A DNA stretch of 64,000 nucleotides, taken from JADZAI01 sp964390465. GTDB taxonomy: Bacteria > Pseudomonadota > Alphaproteobacteria > Micropepsales > Micropepsaceae. Position 1 is the stretch's first letter, and every line of letters starts with the position of its first letter. The notes beneath the pieces are model-generated. The model made no database searches. It was not told where the DNA came from and saw only the letters and a list, made by a program, of their open reading frames with translations. Where the stretch lies: assembly GCA_964390465.1 (NCBI GenBank), contig CAYMIJ010000010.1, forward strand, positions 45,895 through 109,894, read 5' to 3'. The translations under genes and the position numbers were made by a program. Positions 15,695 to 23,914 of this stretch are shown here, one piece after another.

Positions 15695-16972
15695 TCAATC
15701 GCCCAGCACTTTTTTGAGCAGCGCGCAGGAAGGAAAGCCATCGGCCACCATGCCGTTGGCGAGCTGATACGAGCGGATTGCGGCGCGTGTGCCCTTGCCG
15801 ATATCGCCATCGGGATCGTCTTTCGTGTGCCCCAGCTCTTTGAGTTTTTTCTGAAGCGCATAGGCCTGTGCGCGGGTGATGTCGGGCTCATCCACCGGCC
15901 ACGGCGTCTTCAGGCCCGGACGGCCCGCAATCGCATTCGACCAGAGTGCGATCGCCAACGCATAGGATTGCGATGGGTTGTATTCCCAGAAGCGGTCGAA
16001 GTTCGGCAGCGTGATGACTGCCGGGCCGCGCATACCACCCGGCGCAAACACAGAGGCAGGCGTGTCGGTGGCAACACCGCGCAATCCGCTGAGATCGCCG
16101 CCGCCCATCAATGTGACACCGCGAATGGTCCATGCGCCGATGGATTTCTTGATGAAGCTGTCACCATCTTCATAGGCAAAGCCGGCAGGCGGCTGCACTT
16201 CGGCAATCCAAGCCTGACCCTTCACCCACGGATTCTTCGCATTGCGCTTCTTCAGATAATTCGCCTTCGAGGCGAAGGAATCCTCAACCGACCCCCACAG
16301 ATCGACAACGCCATCACCGTCGCCATCGGTGCCGAACTCCAGATAGGCTTCCGGCATGAACTGCGCATGGCCGACCGCGCCCGCCCAGCTGCCTTTCATC
16401 TTCGACTTGGGAAAACCGTTCTGAAGCATGATGCGCATCGCAGCGATCAGATTGTTTTCATAAAAGTCGCGGCGGCGGCCTTCATAGGCAAGCGCCGCCA
16501 TGGCCTGAAAGATGTCGTCATTGCCGGTATTGCGGCCATAGTCGGTTTCCATGCCCCAGAAAGTGACCAGCACTTCGGGCGGAATGCCGCCATCGGCTTC
16601 CAGCTTTGTCAGCAGGGGCTTGTATTTCGCGAGCATCTCCTTGCCCTTGGCGAGACGTTCCGCCGACGGACGATTTTTCAGATAATCCCAGATGCGCTGT
16701 GTGCGTTCATTGGCATTGTTGGCGCGCTCGATGGTTTTCGGCGTGAAGGTGACGCCCTTCATCGCGGCGTCGAAGGTTTTTGCCGGGATGCCCTGATTCA
16801 GCGCACGGGTGCGAAAATCCGCCAACCAGTCATTAAAGCCTGCGGTGCTGAGTGCTGACCCATCCGCCGCCCTGGGGGCTGGCGGTTCCGGCACCTTGAC
16901 CGGGCACATGTCAGCCGACTGCGCGCTGCCGGTCAGCAGCGCGGCCGTGATGAGCGCGCGCAGCTTCATCAT
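15695..16972 (-). CDS. Lytic murein transglycosylase (MltB family) with peptidoglycan-binding domain
   Basis: A 425-residue exported enzyme cleaving the glycan strands of murein. It has a signal peptide ending near ALLTGSAQSA, a slt35/MltB catalytic domain with the catalytic Glu in FWGMETDYGRN and GSWAGAVGHAQFMP, the calcium-like loop DGDGDGVVDLWG, and a C-terminal peptidoglycan-binding domain (residues about 365-425, LGHTKDDPDGDIGKGTRAAI). Its ATG overlaps the TGA of the upstream paralogue (ATGA), so the two are coupled. The product has no lipobox and is probably periplasmic, unlike the neighbour. Confidence 0.88.
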   Translation of the reverse strand: MMKLRALITAALLTGSAQSADMCPVKVPEPPAPRAADGSALSTAGFNDWLADFRTRALNQGIPAKTFDAAMKGVTFTPKTIERANNANERTQRIWDYLKNRPSAERLAKGKEMLAKYKPLLTKLEADGGIPPEVLVTFWGMETDYGRNTGNDDIFQAMAALAYEGRRRDFYENNLIAAMRIMLQNGFPKSKMKGSWAGAVGHAQFMPEAYLEFGTDGDGDGVVDLWGSVEDSFASKANYLKKRNAKNPWVKGQAWIAEVQPPAGFAYEDGDSFIKKSIGAWTIRGVTLMGGGDLSGLRGVATDTPASVFAPGGMRGPAVITLPNFDRFWEYNPSQSYALAIALWSNAIAGRPGLKTPWPVDEPDITRAQAYALQKKLKELGHTKDDPDGDIGKGTRAAIRSYQLANGMVADGFPSCALLKKVLGD

Positions 16973-18246
16973 GACGTGCCGCCACGGCGCATGCGGGCCA
17001 GCAATGCATCGGTCGGATAGCCATCTGCCGGAATACCCTGATCGAGCTGCCAGGCCCGCACCGCCTTGCGTGTCTTGTCGCCAAAGCGGCCATCGGGCGA
17101 GGTGTCATAGCCAAGACGCTGGAGCAGCCTTTGCATCTCCTCGATCTGGGCCGCACTCATGCCACCCTGATCGGTGGGCCAGCCATGCTGGAAGTCGGCA
17201 CCACCGCCAAGTCGGTTGGCCAGTTGCGACACGGAGATCGCATAGGCCTGGCTGGGATTGTAGTTGAGGAAACGGCGATAGTTTTCAAAGGCGATGATCG
17301 GCACGCCGCGATAACCCGCAGGCAGCAGGATCGAAACCGGCGCGGCACCATCGACCAGATCGGTCAGCCGCGCATCAGTCACCGTGCGCACGCCCATCGC
17401 ATCCCACTCGGTGGCGCTCTTTTTGATGTCGGGGCCAGCAAGCTCCCAGCGGAAATCAGAAGGCAGGCGCGCCTCAGTGAGCCACGGTTCACCCGTGCGC
17501 CAGCCATGGCTTTTCAGATAATTGCCGCAGCTTTCAAACGCATCCGGCAGAGAGCCGCGCAGGTCGCGCTCGCCATCACCGTCTCCATCAATGCCGAGTT
17601 TCAGAATGTTCGAGGGCATGAACTGAACCTGCCCCAGCGCGCCAGCATAAGAGCCCGTCAGCTCCTCGCGTGTGACAAGGCCCTGATCCATCAGGGTCAG
17701 CGCCGCCATCAGCTCGTCTTCAAAGAACGCGCGGCGGCGGCCTTCATAGGCAAGGCTGGCCAGCGCTTCGACGACATAGAAATTGCCAAGCACCGCACCG
17801 TAATTGGTTTCATTGCCCCAGATGCCAGCAATCGCCATTGGATCGACGCCGGTGCGTTGTGCGGCGCGATCCAGTGCGGCGCGATTGTCGGCAATAGCGG
17901 TGCGCCCGCGCGGCAGAAGTTTGTCGACCCGTTCCAGATAGGTCCAGATGCGGCCCATGCCACCCGATGCGCCCGATGAAAGATCAAGCGACTTCATGTT
18001 GAGATGCACGCCGCTCAACGCATGATCGAGCGTGCGGTCAGCAATGCCTGCCGACGCGGCGCGGGCGCGGAACCCTTCCAGATAATCCTGAAAGTCGGCC
18101 TCGTTGGGATTGGCAACAGACTGCCCCGATGGCTGCGCCGGGCGCTCGGCTGGGGCTTCCGCTGATGGAGCGGACGCGATGGGCCTTGTGCCCGTGCTGG
18201 CGCAAGCGGCGGTGAGCAGGAGCAAAGGCAGAAGGGCGAGGCGCAT
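16969..18246 (-). CDS. Lytic murein transglycosylase (MltB family), lipoprotein
   Basis: The 425-residue upstream paralogue. The signal peptide LLPLLLLTAAC ends in a lipobox with Cys15, so this enzyme should be anchored to a membrane. The catalytic Glu is in IWGNETNYGAV; GSYAGALGQVQFMP and DGDGDGERDLRG follow, and the C-terminal peptidoglycan-binding domain has LGYDTSPDGRFGDKTRKAV. A Pro/Ala-rich linker (residues 20-45) separates lipid anchor and enzyme. One soluble and one lipid-anchored enzyme of the same family are thus made from one transcript. Confidence 0.88.
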   Translation of the reverse strand: MRLALLPLLLLTAACASTGTRPIASAPSAEAPAERPAQPSGQSVANPNEADFQDYLEGFRARAASAGIADRTLDHALSGVHLNMKSLDLSSGASGGMGRIWTYLERVDKLLPRGRTAIADNRAALDRAAQRTGVDPMAIAGIWGNETNYGAVLGNFYVVEALASLAYEGRRRAFFEDELMAALTLMDQGLVTREELTGSYAGALGQVQFMPSNILKLGIDGDGDGERDLRGSLPDAFESCGNYLKSHGWRTGEPWLTEARLPSDFRWELAGPDIKKSATEWDAMGVRTVTDARLTDLVDGAAPVSILLPAGYRGVPIIAFENYRRFLNYNPSQAYAISVSQLANRLGGGADFQHGWPTDQGGMSAAQIEEMQRLLQRLGYDTSPDGRFGDKTRKAVRAWQLDQGIPADGYPTDALLARMRRGGTS

Positions 18247-18255
18247 GTCGTTTTC

Positions 18256-18474
18256 CTAACGGCGGCCGGTGAGCGGCGCTCCGGCGATGAGTGTTACCAT
18301 GTGAACCAGCATCAGGATCATGACAATCATGGCCAGAAGCTGAACCATGCCGTGATTGGCCAGACGCGGCCTGTTGGGATCGAACGGGCGCATTGAGACC
18401 TGCCGCGACCACAGGAATATGGCAAAGGCGGCAGCAAAGATGAGTCCGGTCGGCCACCAGCCAAGTTCAATCAC
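18256..18474 (-). CDS. Small membrane protein, unknown
   Basis: A 72-residue protein with two hydrophobic segments (about residues 8-22 and 44-65) joined by a basic linker (RQVSMRPFDPNRPR). It lies 9 bases upstream of the lipoprotein transglycosylase and 28 bases downstream of the acetyltransferase, all on one strand, so it probably belongs to the same transcript. I recognise no family. Confidence 0.55.
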   Translation of the reverse strand: MIELGWWPTGLIFAAAFAIFLWSRQVSMRPFDPNRPRLANHGMVQLLAMIVMILMLVHMVTLIAGAPLTGRR

Positions 18475-18502
18475 ACTGCATCCTCAATGGCTGCGAATCA
18501 TT

Positions 18503-19054
18503 TCAGATGAGATAGCGCGCCACATCCAGTGCGGCGAGGGGCAGAGGCTCAGCCGGCACGCCATCGCGCGCGCCAAGATCGAGCCCCCACCAGCCGACAT
18601 CGCGCCATGCACCGTTCTTGAAGCCGACATTGCGATAGATGCCGATGAGCTGAAATCCCATCGCTTCGTGCAGCGCGATGCTTTTGGCGTTCGGCAGCGT
18701 GATGCCACCATAGACGGTGCGGAAACGCTGATCGCGCAGCATGGCGATGAGCGACGTGTAAAGCGCCCGCCCCACACCGCGCCCATGCGCGGCCGCGTCG
18801 ATGTAAATGCCTGCATCGACCGCCCAGCGATAGGAAGCGCGCGTTCGGTGCTGACTGGCATAGGCATAGCCAAGCACCTTGCCCTCGTCTTCTGCCACCA
18901 GCCACGGCCAGAGGCTGAGCGTCTTTTCGATACGCGATGCCATCTCGGTGGCATCGGGCGCGGTTTCATCGAAGGTGATGGGCGTATCGACATAGGGCGC
19001 ATAGATGGCAGCGATGGCCGGTGCATCATTGGGCGTGGCAAGGCGCAGTTTCAT
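18503..19054 (-). CDS. GNAT acetyltransferase, phosphinothricin acetyltransferase-like
   Basis: A 183-residue GNAT enzyme of the Pat/Bar (phosphinothricin or methionine sulfoximine N-acetyltransferase) group. It begins with MKLRLATPNDAPAIAAIY and contains ITFDETAPDATEMASRI, the acetyl-CoA loop GRGVGRALYTSL, then ALHEAMGFQLIGIYRNVGFK, which is typical of that group, and WRDVGWWGLDL. In ordinary bacteria such enzymes acetylate amino-acid analogues or self-produced metabolites. The ATG overlaps the stop of the MFS gene (ATGA), so it is coupled to a transporter, perhaps working on the same compound. Confidence 0.85.
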   Translation of the reverse strand: MKLRLATPNDAPAIAAIYAPYVDTPITFDETAPDATEMASRIEKTLSLWPWLVAEDEGKVLGYAYASQHRTRASYRWAVDAGIYIDAAAHGRGVGRALYTSLIAMLRDQRFRTVYGGITLPNAKSIALHEAMGFQLIGIYRNVGFKNGAWRDVGWWGLDLGARDGVPAEPLPLAALDVARYLI

Positions 19055-20250
19055 GATCTGCCTTCAGAGCGGTGCATCCAGATCAGGGCGAGAAGCGCCA
19101 GCGCCGTCAGCCCCGCGCCGGTGAGGAATGTGGCGGCCGGACCAAAGCCATCCCACAGCACGCCTGCGGTGACGCTGGCGATCAGCAGCGCAAGGCCGGA
19201 CACGAGATTGAAAACGCCAAAAGCCGTGCCGCGCAGGTCAGCTGGCGCCGCATCCGCCACCAGCGTCGCGAAAATGCCCTGGGTGAAGCCCATATGCAGA
19301 CCCCATAAAGCGATACCCAGCGTGACGCCCATCCACGATGAGAAACCAGCCAGAACAAGATCGGCCGCGATCAGAAGCACAAGGCCCAGCATCAGCACAT
19401 GATGGCGGTCCATACGGTCTGAGATGACGCCCGCCGGATAGGCGCTGGCCGCATAGACCACGTTCATGACAACAAGCACCAAAGGCGCCAGCGCAAAGGG
19501 CAGACCTGCCGCCTGGGCCTTCAGGATCAGGAACGCCTCGCTGAAACGGGCGAGCGTTGCGATGGCGGCGATCGCAGCCGTCACCCAGAACCTCGCACCA
19601 AGCTGCTTCATGGCAGCGGCCGACAGAGGATTGCGCGCCTTGCGGCGCTCGACCTTGGGTTCACTGACGCCAGCAATCAGAAGGGCCAGCGCCAGAAAGG
19701 CCGGGATGACGGCGATCCAGAACACCAGCCTGACATTGTCTGCGGTCAGCCACATCAGGGCGATGGCGATGGCGGGGCCGACAAAGGCGCCGACCGTATC
19801 GAGCGACTGGCGCAGGCCGAAGCTCGCCCCGCGCAGATCGGCTGGCGCGATATCGGCGATGAGCGCATCACGCGGGGCACCCCTTATGCCTTTGCCGATC
19901 CGGTCGATGAACCGGGCGGCGGCGATGTCGTGGAGATGACTCGCCAGCGGGAAGACCGGCTTGGTCACAGCCGCCAGCCCATAACCAAGCACGGTCAGAA
20001 ACTTGCGCATGCCAAGCCAGTCGGACAACGCACCAGAAAAGACCTTGGTGATGGAGGCCGTCGCCTCGGCAATGCCCTCAATCAGGCCGACCGCGGCCAC
20101 TGAGGTGCCCATGACAGTGACCATGAAGACCGGCAGCAGGCCGTGGATCATCTCGGACGACACGTCCATCAGCATGGACACGAACCCAAGCACCCAGATT
20201 CCAGCGGGAATCCGGGGTTTTTTGTGGCTGTCGGGCGGGCTGGTCAGCAT
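19051..20250 (-). CDS. MFS transporter
   Basis: A 399-residue major facilitator protein with about twelve membrane segments. The loop 2-3 motif is GALSDWLGMRKFLTVLGYGL and a second half repeat is GVISDRMDRHHVLMLG. The repeated phrase RGASFGLRQSLDTVGAF / RGTAFGVFNLVSG is seen in a group of uncharacterised proteobacterial MFS permeases. The substrate is unknown; the coupled acetyltransferase downstream hints at a resistance or export pair. The start is uncertain: ATG 20250 gives a normal short N-terminus, while TTG at 20286 would add 12 residues. Confidence 0.78.
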   Translation of the reverse strand: MLTSPPDSHKKPRIPAGIWVLGFVSMLMDVSSEMIHGLLPVFMVTVMGTSVAAVGLIEGIAEATASITKVFSGALSDWLGMRKFLTVLGYGLAAVTKPVFPLASHLHDIAAARFIDRIGKGIRGAPRDALIADIAPADLRGASFGLRQSLDTVGAFVGPAIAIALMWLTADNVRLVFWIAVIPAFLALALLIAGVSEPKVERRKARNPLSAAAMKQLGARFWVTAAIAAIATLARFSEAFLILKAQAAGLPFALAPLVLVVMNVVYAASAYPAGVISDRMDRHHVLMLGLVLLIAADLVLAGFSSWMGVTLGIALWGLHMGFTQGIFATLVADAAPADLRGTAFGVFNLVSGLALLIASVTAGVLWDGFGPAATFLTGAGLTALALLALIWMHRSEGRS

Positions 20251-20318
20251 CGGGCCATGATAGTCATGAGGGGCCAGTTCCGCCAAGGGCGCGGCTGGTT
20301 CGAAAACCCCGGCAAGCG

Positions 20319-20347
20319 TTGACTTTGAGGCCCTGCCCCGGTAAACG
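20319..20347 (+). promoter_or_regulatory. Putative sigma-70 promoter of rpmJ
   Basis: TTGACT (20319-20324), a 17-base spacer and TAAACG (20342-20347). The -35 is good and the -10 weak, as is common in this group. It lies about 64 bases before the rpmJ start in the gap that is divergent to the MFS gene. Confidence 0.45.
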
Positions 20348-20410
20348 CTCGCCCCTCAAACGAATTGCCGGGCTCACGGGGCCTGACTCTCACATTGAAG
20401 GATTGGCCCC

Positions 20411-20536
20411 ATGAAGGTCCGTAACTCGCTGAAGTCGCTGAAGGCCCGCGACAAGAACTGCCGCGTCGTCCGCCGCAAGGGCCGCGTCTATGTCATCAAC
20501 AAGAAAAACCCGCGCTTTAAAGCCCGTCAGGGTTGA
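20411..20536 (+). CDS. rpmJ: Ribosomal protein L36
   Basis: A 41-residue basic protein, MKVRNSLKSLKARDKNCRVV and on to FKARQG, that is a clear match to bacterial L36 of the large ribosomal subunit. It is of the longer type with only one cysteine (Cys17), so it lacks the four-residue zinc ribbon of the classic C+ form. It is not next to other ribosomal genes, which is normal for this version in alphaproteobacteria. A promoter-like pair lies upstream and a short hairpin follows the stop codon. Confidence 0.96.
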   Translation: MKVRNSLKSLKARDKNCRVVRRKGRVYVINKKNPRFKARQG

Positions 20537-20543
20537 TGTGCCG

Positions 20544-20562
20544 GACGGCAAGACCGTCTTTA
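20544..20562 (+). terminator. Weak terminator-like hairpin after rpmJ
   Basis: GACGG, a 5-base loop and CCGTC, followed by TTTACC just 7 bases past the rpmJ stop. The stem is short, so termination would be partial and glcE could be read through. Confidence 0.35.
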
Positions 20563-20639
20563 CCGTTCCCGGGGTTTAACATGGCGGCGATCCACTCGCC
20601 GCCATTGTCATGTGATGGCGGCTGCCGCGCCGGGGACCG

Positions 20640-21839
20640 ATGAGCGTCATCTGGGTTTACAACGCACAGGAAGCCGCCGATGCGGTGAATGCCGCCGCCG
20701 CGGATGGGGCCAGCCTTGCTTTGCGCGGACGCGATACCAAACGCGCCTTCGGCCGTCCGTTTGAAACCGCCCGCACGCTCGACCTGTCGCGGCTGGCCGG
20801 GGCGATCCGGCACGATGCCGACGACTTCCTGCTGACCGTCAAGGCCGGCACGCCGATGACCGACATCGACCTGATGCTGCGCGAGCATGGTCAGATCATT
20901 CCCTTCGAACCACCAGACCTCGGCCCCTTCTTCGGCACACCTGATCGGCGGGGCACGATTGGCGGTGTGCTGGCGGCCGACCTGTGCGGCCCGCGCGCCT
21001 TTCACATGGGCCGCCCCAGTGATGCGCTGGCCGGATTTGTGGGCGTGAACGGTGCGGGTGAAATCTACAGGGCCAGCGGCGCAGCACTGAAACAGGCAAC
21101 CGGCCTCGACCTGCCACGGCTCATGTGCGGCTCGTTCGGCATATTGGGGCCGATGGTTGAGATAACCCTGAAACTCGCGCCCGCACCGGCCAGCGAAGAT
21201 ACGGTCATCATGCGCGGGCTGACCGCGCCGGAAGCACTGCGCACACTGCGCGCCATCATCGGTGAAAAGCTTGATGCGAGCGGACTGGCGCACCTGACCG
21301 GTGAACTGGCGCTGCATCTGGATGGCGCGCTGGGCGGTGCGGAAGGGCTGACGGCCATCCGCTTTGAAGGTGGGCGCACCAGCGTGGATGAACGTGTCAC
21401 GCGGCTGCTGGATCACTATCGCCGCATGGGCCCGCGCCGGATCGGGGCGGATATGAGCCATGATCTGTGGAAGAAGATCGGCGCGCTGGAACTGGTCGCC
21501 CGCGAACCCGGCGTGGTGTGGCGCATCATTGCGCCGTCGCTTTCGGCGGCCGCCATCGCCAGCGAGATCGGCCCACAAGCCGTGCAATATGATTGGGGCG
21601 GCACTGCGCTGTGGCTTGTGCTGGACGATGTGCCTCATGCCCATGCCAGCCTGGTGCGCGCTGTCGCTGCCCGCCACAATGCCGAGGCGACCTTGATCCG
21701 CGCCAGCGAGGCACAGCGCGCGACCTGCGGCGTGTTCCAGCCTGCCGACGAAAATCAGCTGCGCGATATCCAGAAACTGAAGGCCGCTTTCGACCCACAC
21801 GGCATCTTCAACCCGGGCCGGGTGTTTGAAGGGATTTAG
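20640..21839 (+). CDS. glcE: GlcE-like FAD-binding subunit of glycolate oxidase
   Basis: A 399-residue FAD-binding protein of the PCMH (FAD_binding_4) type. The N-terminal domain carries LALRGRDTKRAFGRPF, LTVKAGTPMTDIDLMLREHGQ and the FAD region GTIGGVLAADLCGPRAF, and the C-terminal domain ends in the family phrase FDPHGIFNPGRV. GlcE normally works with GlcD and GlcF, which oxidise glycolate to glyoxylate at the membrane. Neither partner is encoded beside it, so it is either separated from them or is another FAD oxidase. GGGGA precedes the ATG. Confidence 0.8.
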   Translation: MSVIWVYNAQEAADAVNAAAADGASLALRGRDTKRAFGRPFETARTLDLSRLAGAIRHDADDFLLTVKAGTPMTDIDLMLREHGQIIPFEPPDLGPFFGTPDRRGTIGGVLAADLCGPRAFHMGRPSDALAGFVGVNGAGEIYRASGAALKQATGLDLPRLMCGSFGILGPMVEITLKLAPAPASEDTVIMRGLTAPEALRTLRAIIGEKLDASGLAHLTGELALHLDGALGGAEGLTAIRFEGGRTSVDERVTRLLDHYRRMGPRRIGADMSHDLWKKIGALELVAREPGVVWRIIAPSLSAAAIASEIGPQAVQYDWGGTALWLVLDDVPHAHASLVRAVAARHNAEATLIRASEAQRATCGVFQPADENQLRDIQKLKAAFDPHGIFNPGRVFEGI

Positions 21840-21854
21840 GGCAGCCCATTATAT

Positions 21855-21897
21855 GTCGCTACAATAATCGTTGATCTCTAGATTTTTCGTCGCTACA
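21855..21897. repeat. Direct repeats GTCGCTACA upstream of brnT
   Basis: The 9-mer GTCGCTACA occurs at 21855-21863 and 21889-21897, 34 bases apart, before brnT. The second copy overlaps the predicted -10. BrnA antitoxins repress their own promoter, so these are candidate BrnA operators. Confidence 0.5.
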
Positions 21898-21899
21898 GT
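21871..21899 (+). promoter_or_regulatory. Putative brnTA promoter
   Basis: TTGATC (21871-21876), a 17-base spacer and TACAGT (21894-21899). The predicted transcription start falls on or next to the brnT ATG at 21905, and no Shine-Dalgarno is present, so the mRNA would be leaderless. Confidence 0.5.
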
Positions 21900-21904
21900 A
21901 AATC

Positions 21905-22192
21905 ATGGTTCGGATCGCTTTCGATACCGCCAAGCGTGACGCAAATCTTGCCAAGCACCGCATCCATTTCCGCGATGCATTGCACGTTTTTGCGGGCGGC
22001 ACGTTTGATTTTGAGGATGTGCGACAGGATTATCCCGAACCGCGCATCATCTCGATTGGCTATCTGGCAGGCCGGATGGTGATGATCGTCTGGACCGAAC
22101 GCGGCATGACCCGCCGCATTATTTCCATGAGGAAATGCAATGACCGCGAACAGAAAATCTATGCCGCGAAAATCCCTGCCCATCCGGGTTAA
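21905..22192 (+). CDS. brnT: BrnT-family toxin (RelE-like ribonuclease)
   Basis: A 95-residue BrnT toxin. Hallmarks are FDTAKRDANLAKHRIHFRDA at the N-terminus, the central DVRQDYPEPRIISIGYLAGR and the conserved VIVWTERGMTRRIISMRKC. BrnT is a RelE-fold endoribonuclease that stops translation and is neutralised by BrnA, with which it also represses the operon. The toxin gene comes first and overlaps the antitoxin gene by 53 bases, the usual order for this system. The length is typical and the gene seems intact. Confidence 0.9.
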   Translation: MVRIAFDTAKRDANLAKHRIHFRDALHVFAGGTFDFEDVRQDYPEPRIISIGYLAGRMVMIVWTERGMTRRIISMRKCNDREQKIYAAKIPAHPG

Positions 22193-22487
22193 ACCCACCC
22201 GCAAAGCGGTTGCGACTGATCTGGCTGCGCTGGATGCGCTGAAAGCACGCCCCGATGCGGACGCCCCAGAGTTCACAGAAGCTGAAATCGCGGCGGGCGC
22301 GCAAAGCCTCGCCGCCCGCAAGCGTGGGCGCCCCAAAGCGGATGTCACCAAACAGCGCATCACTTTGCGGCTGTCGCCCGAAGTGCTGCGCGGCTTTCGC
22401 GCCACCGGCGCAGGCTGGCAGACGCGCATGGACGATGTACTGAAGCGCGCGGTCAAACGCCTGAGCGACCACACAGCCAGCCGCTGA
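22140..22487 (+). CDS. brnA: BrnA-family antitoxin
   Basis: A 115-residue antitoxin. The C-terminal half carries a ribbon-helix-helix DNA-binding domain, GRPKADVTKQRITLRLSPEV followed by GWQTRMDDVLKRAV, which is the BrnA signature. The N-terminal 60 residues, Ala-rich with DADAPEFTEAEIA, include the toxin-binding part. GAGGA precedes the ATG, whereas brnT lacks a ribosome site, which may favour antitoxin over toxin synthesis from the same mRNA. BrnA probably binds the 9-base direct repeats upstream of brnT. Confidence 0.88.
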   Translation: MTANRKSMPRKSLPIRVKPTRKAVATDLAALDALKARPDADAPEFTEAEIAAGAQSLAARKRGRPKADVTKQRITLRLSPEVLRGFRATGAGWQTRMDDVLKRAVKRLSDHTASR

Positions 22488-22494
22488 ATGCCGT

Positions 22495-23844
22495 TCAGAC
22501 CTTCGGCACGACGGGATCGGCGTTGTCTTCGGGCGTGACTTCCAACGTTCTGAGGCGCGGTGTCGCCCAGGCATAGATCGCCATAACGATGACAATCGCC
22601 GCGCCGAAATAAAACGGCCAGTGGGTGTTGAACTCATAAAGCTTGTTGCCGACCAGAGGCGCGAAGATGAAGCCCGACGCGCCCGCACCGCCGGTGATGC
22701 CGGCTGCTGCGCCCTGCTCGTCCTTGCCCACGGCCAGCGATGACAGCGCTGCATAACCAGGGCGGATGAGGCCGAAGCCAAGCCCTGACAGCAGCATGGC
22801 AAGCATGACCACACCGAAATCATAGGCGAACGAGAACAGCACATAGGACAGGAACGACAGCGTAATACCGCCAACCACAAGTTGCCCGGCGGTGAGTTTG
22901 AGGCGCTGCACCACCACGAACTGAGCAAACAGCGCCGCCACCGATGAGGCCATCACCGCATAAGAACCCATATGCACGACCTGCACTGCGTCGAGTTTCA
23001 TGACGTCCATCATGAAGAAGGAAATGATCTGAATGGGGATGGAGCCCGCCGTGCCCATGAGGACGCCAAACACCACGAAAGGCAGCAGACGCTGATCACG
23101 CCACGAGAGCGCCTTCTTGTTCTTGGGCTTTGCCACTGGCGCCGTGCGTTCAGGTAGAAAGCGCCAGATGATGAAAGACGAAAACGCCGCCATCGAAGCA
23201 ACGAGATAGAAAGGCGCAAGCATGCCGAACACGGCGAAGGCCGCCAGCACGGTCGGGCCAATGGTCGAGCCAAGCCCGAACGCCGCATTCAGATTGGCAA
23301 GCGCACTGGTGCGTTCGGTCGCGCTGGTGCGGTCAGCGATATAACCCTGTGCGGCTGGAAACCCCGCTGACCCGAAGACGCCATAGATTGAGCGTGAGGC
23401 GATCATCATCGGATAGAAGACGGCCATAGGGAGCCAACCCAGCAGCCCCAGCTCGATGGAGGTTGCAAAGGCAAAGGTTGAGAGCGCGAAAGCCGAAAGC
23501 CCCAGAATGATCATCGGGCGGCGGCCATAATGGTCGCTGCGCGCGCCCCAAAAGGCCGATGAAAACACCCAGATGGTTGCCGAGACCGCAAAGATGAAAC
23601 CCATCTGCGAAGCCGACATGTTCAACTCGCGCGCAATGGGCGGCAAAATCGTGAACATGCCCGCCTGACCAATGCCAAGACACATCAGCGACAGAAACAG
23701 AATCTGAAACGCCTGACGGCGCTGTTCAGGCGTTGAGGGCTGCCCGCCTGTTTCACCCGTGCCGACAGGGGTCAGTGCACGGCGCAACCATGAGTGTTGC
23801 GGCCCTTGCGTATCGGGTGAGCCGGGGGGAGGCACGGCGTCCAT
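22495..23844 (-). CDS. MFS transporter, multidrug-efflux type
   Basis: A 449-residue major facilitator protein with about twelve membrane segments. The motif between segments 2 and 3 is FWGARSDHYGRRPMIILGL, and segment 5 has the FGSAGFPAAQGYIADRT phrase similar to the drug:H+ antiporter-1 group (RAVxGxxGPxxxGYIAD-like). Substrate unknown. I start at the ATG at 23844 (MDAVPPPG); longer starts would add an unlikely hydrophobic leader. It is separated from pbpC by about 70 bases on the same strand. Its 3' end converges on brnA with a 7-base gap. Confidence 0.8.
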   Translation of the reverse strand: MDAVPPPGSPDTQGPQHSWLRRALTPVGTGETGGQPSTPEQRRQAFQILFLSLMCLGIGQAGMFTILPPIARELNMSASQMGFIFAVSATIWVFSSAFWGARSDHYGRRPMIILGLSAFALSTFAFATSIELGLLGWLPMAVFYPMMIASRSIYGVFGSAGFPAAQGYIADRTSATERTSALANLNAAFGLGSTIGPTVLAAFAVFGMLAPFYLVASMAAFSSFIIWRFLPERTAPVAKPKNKKALSWRDQRLLPFVVFGVLMGTAGSIPIQIISFFMMDVMKLDAVQVVHMGSYAVMASSVAALFAQFVVVQRLKLTAGQLVVGGITLSFLSYVLFSFAYDFGVVMLAMLLSGLGFGLIRPGYAALSSLAVGKDEQGAAAGITGGAGASGFIFAPLVGNKLYEFNTHWPFYFGAAIVIVMAIYAWATPRLRTLEVTPEDNADPVVPKV

Positions 23845-23914
23845 GTGCTGAGCAATCCTGAAGCGATGCGTCAAAATGTTGCACGGCGCAGCGAAGCGCA
23901 ACACCGACGTTGCG

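Noticed and set aside
20517..21800. Long minus-strand open frame across glcE
   Set aside because: Antisense shadow of a GC-rich gene; no recognisable protein features.
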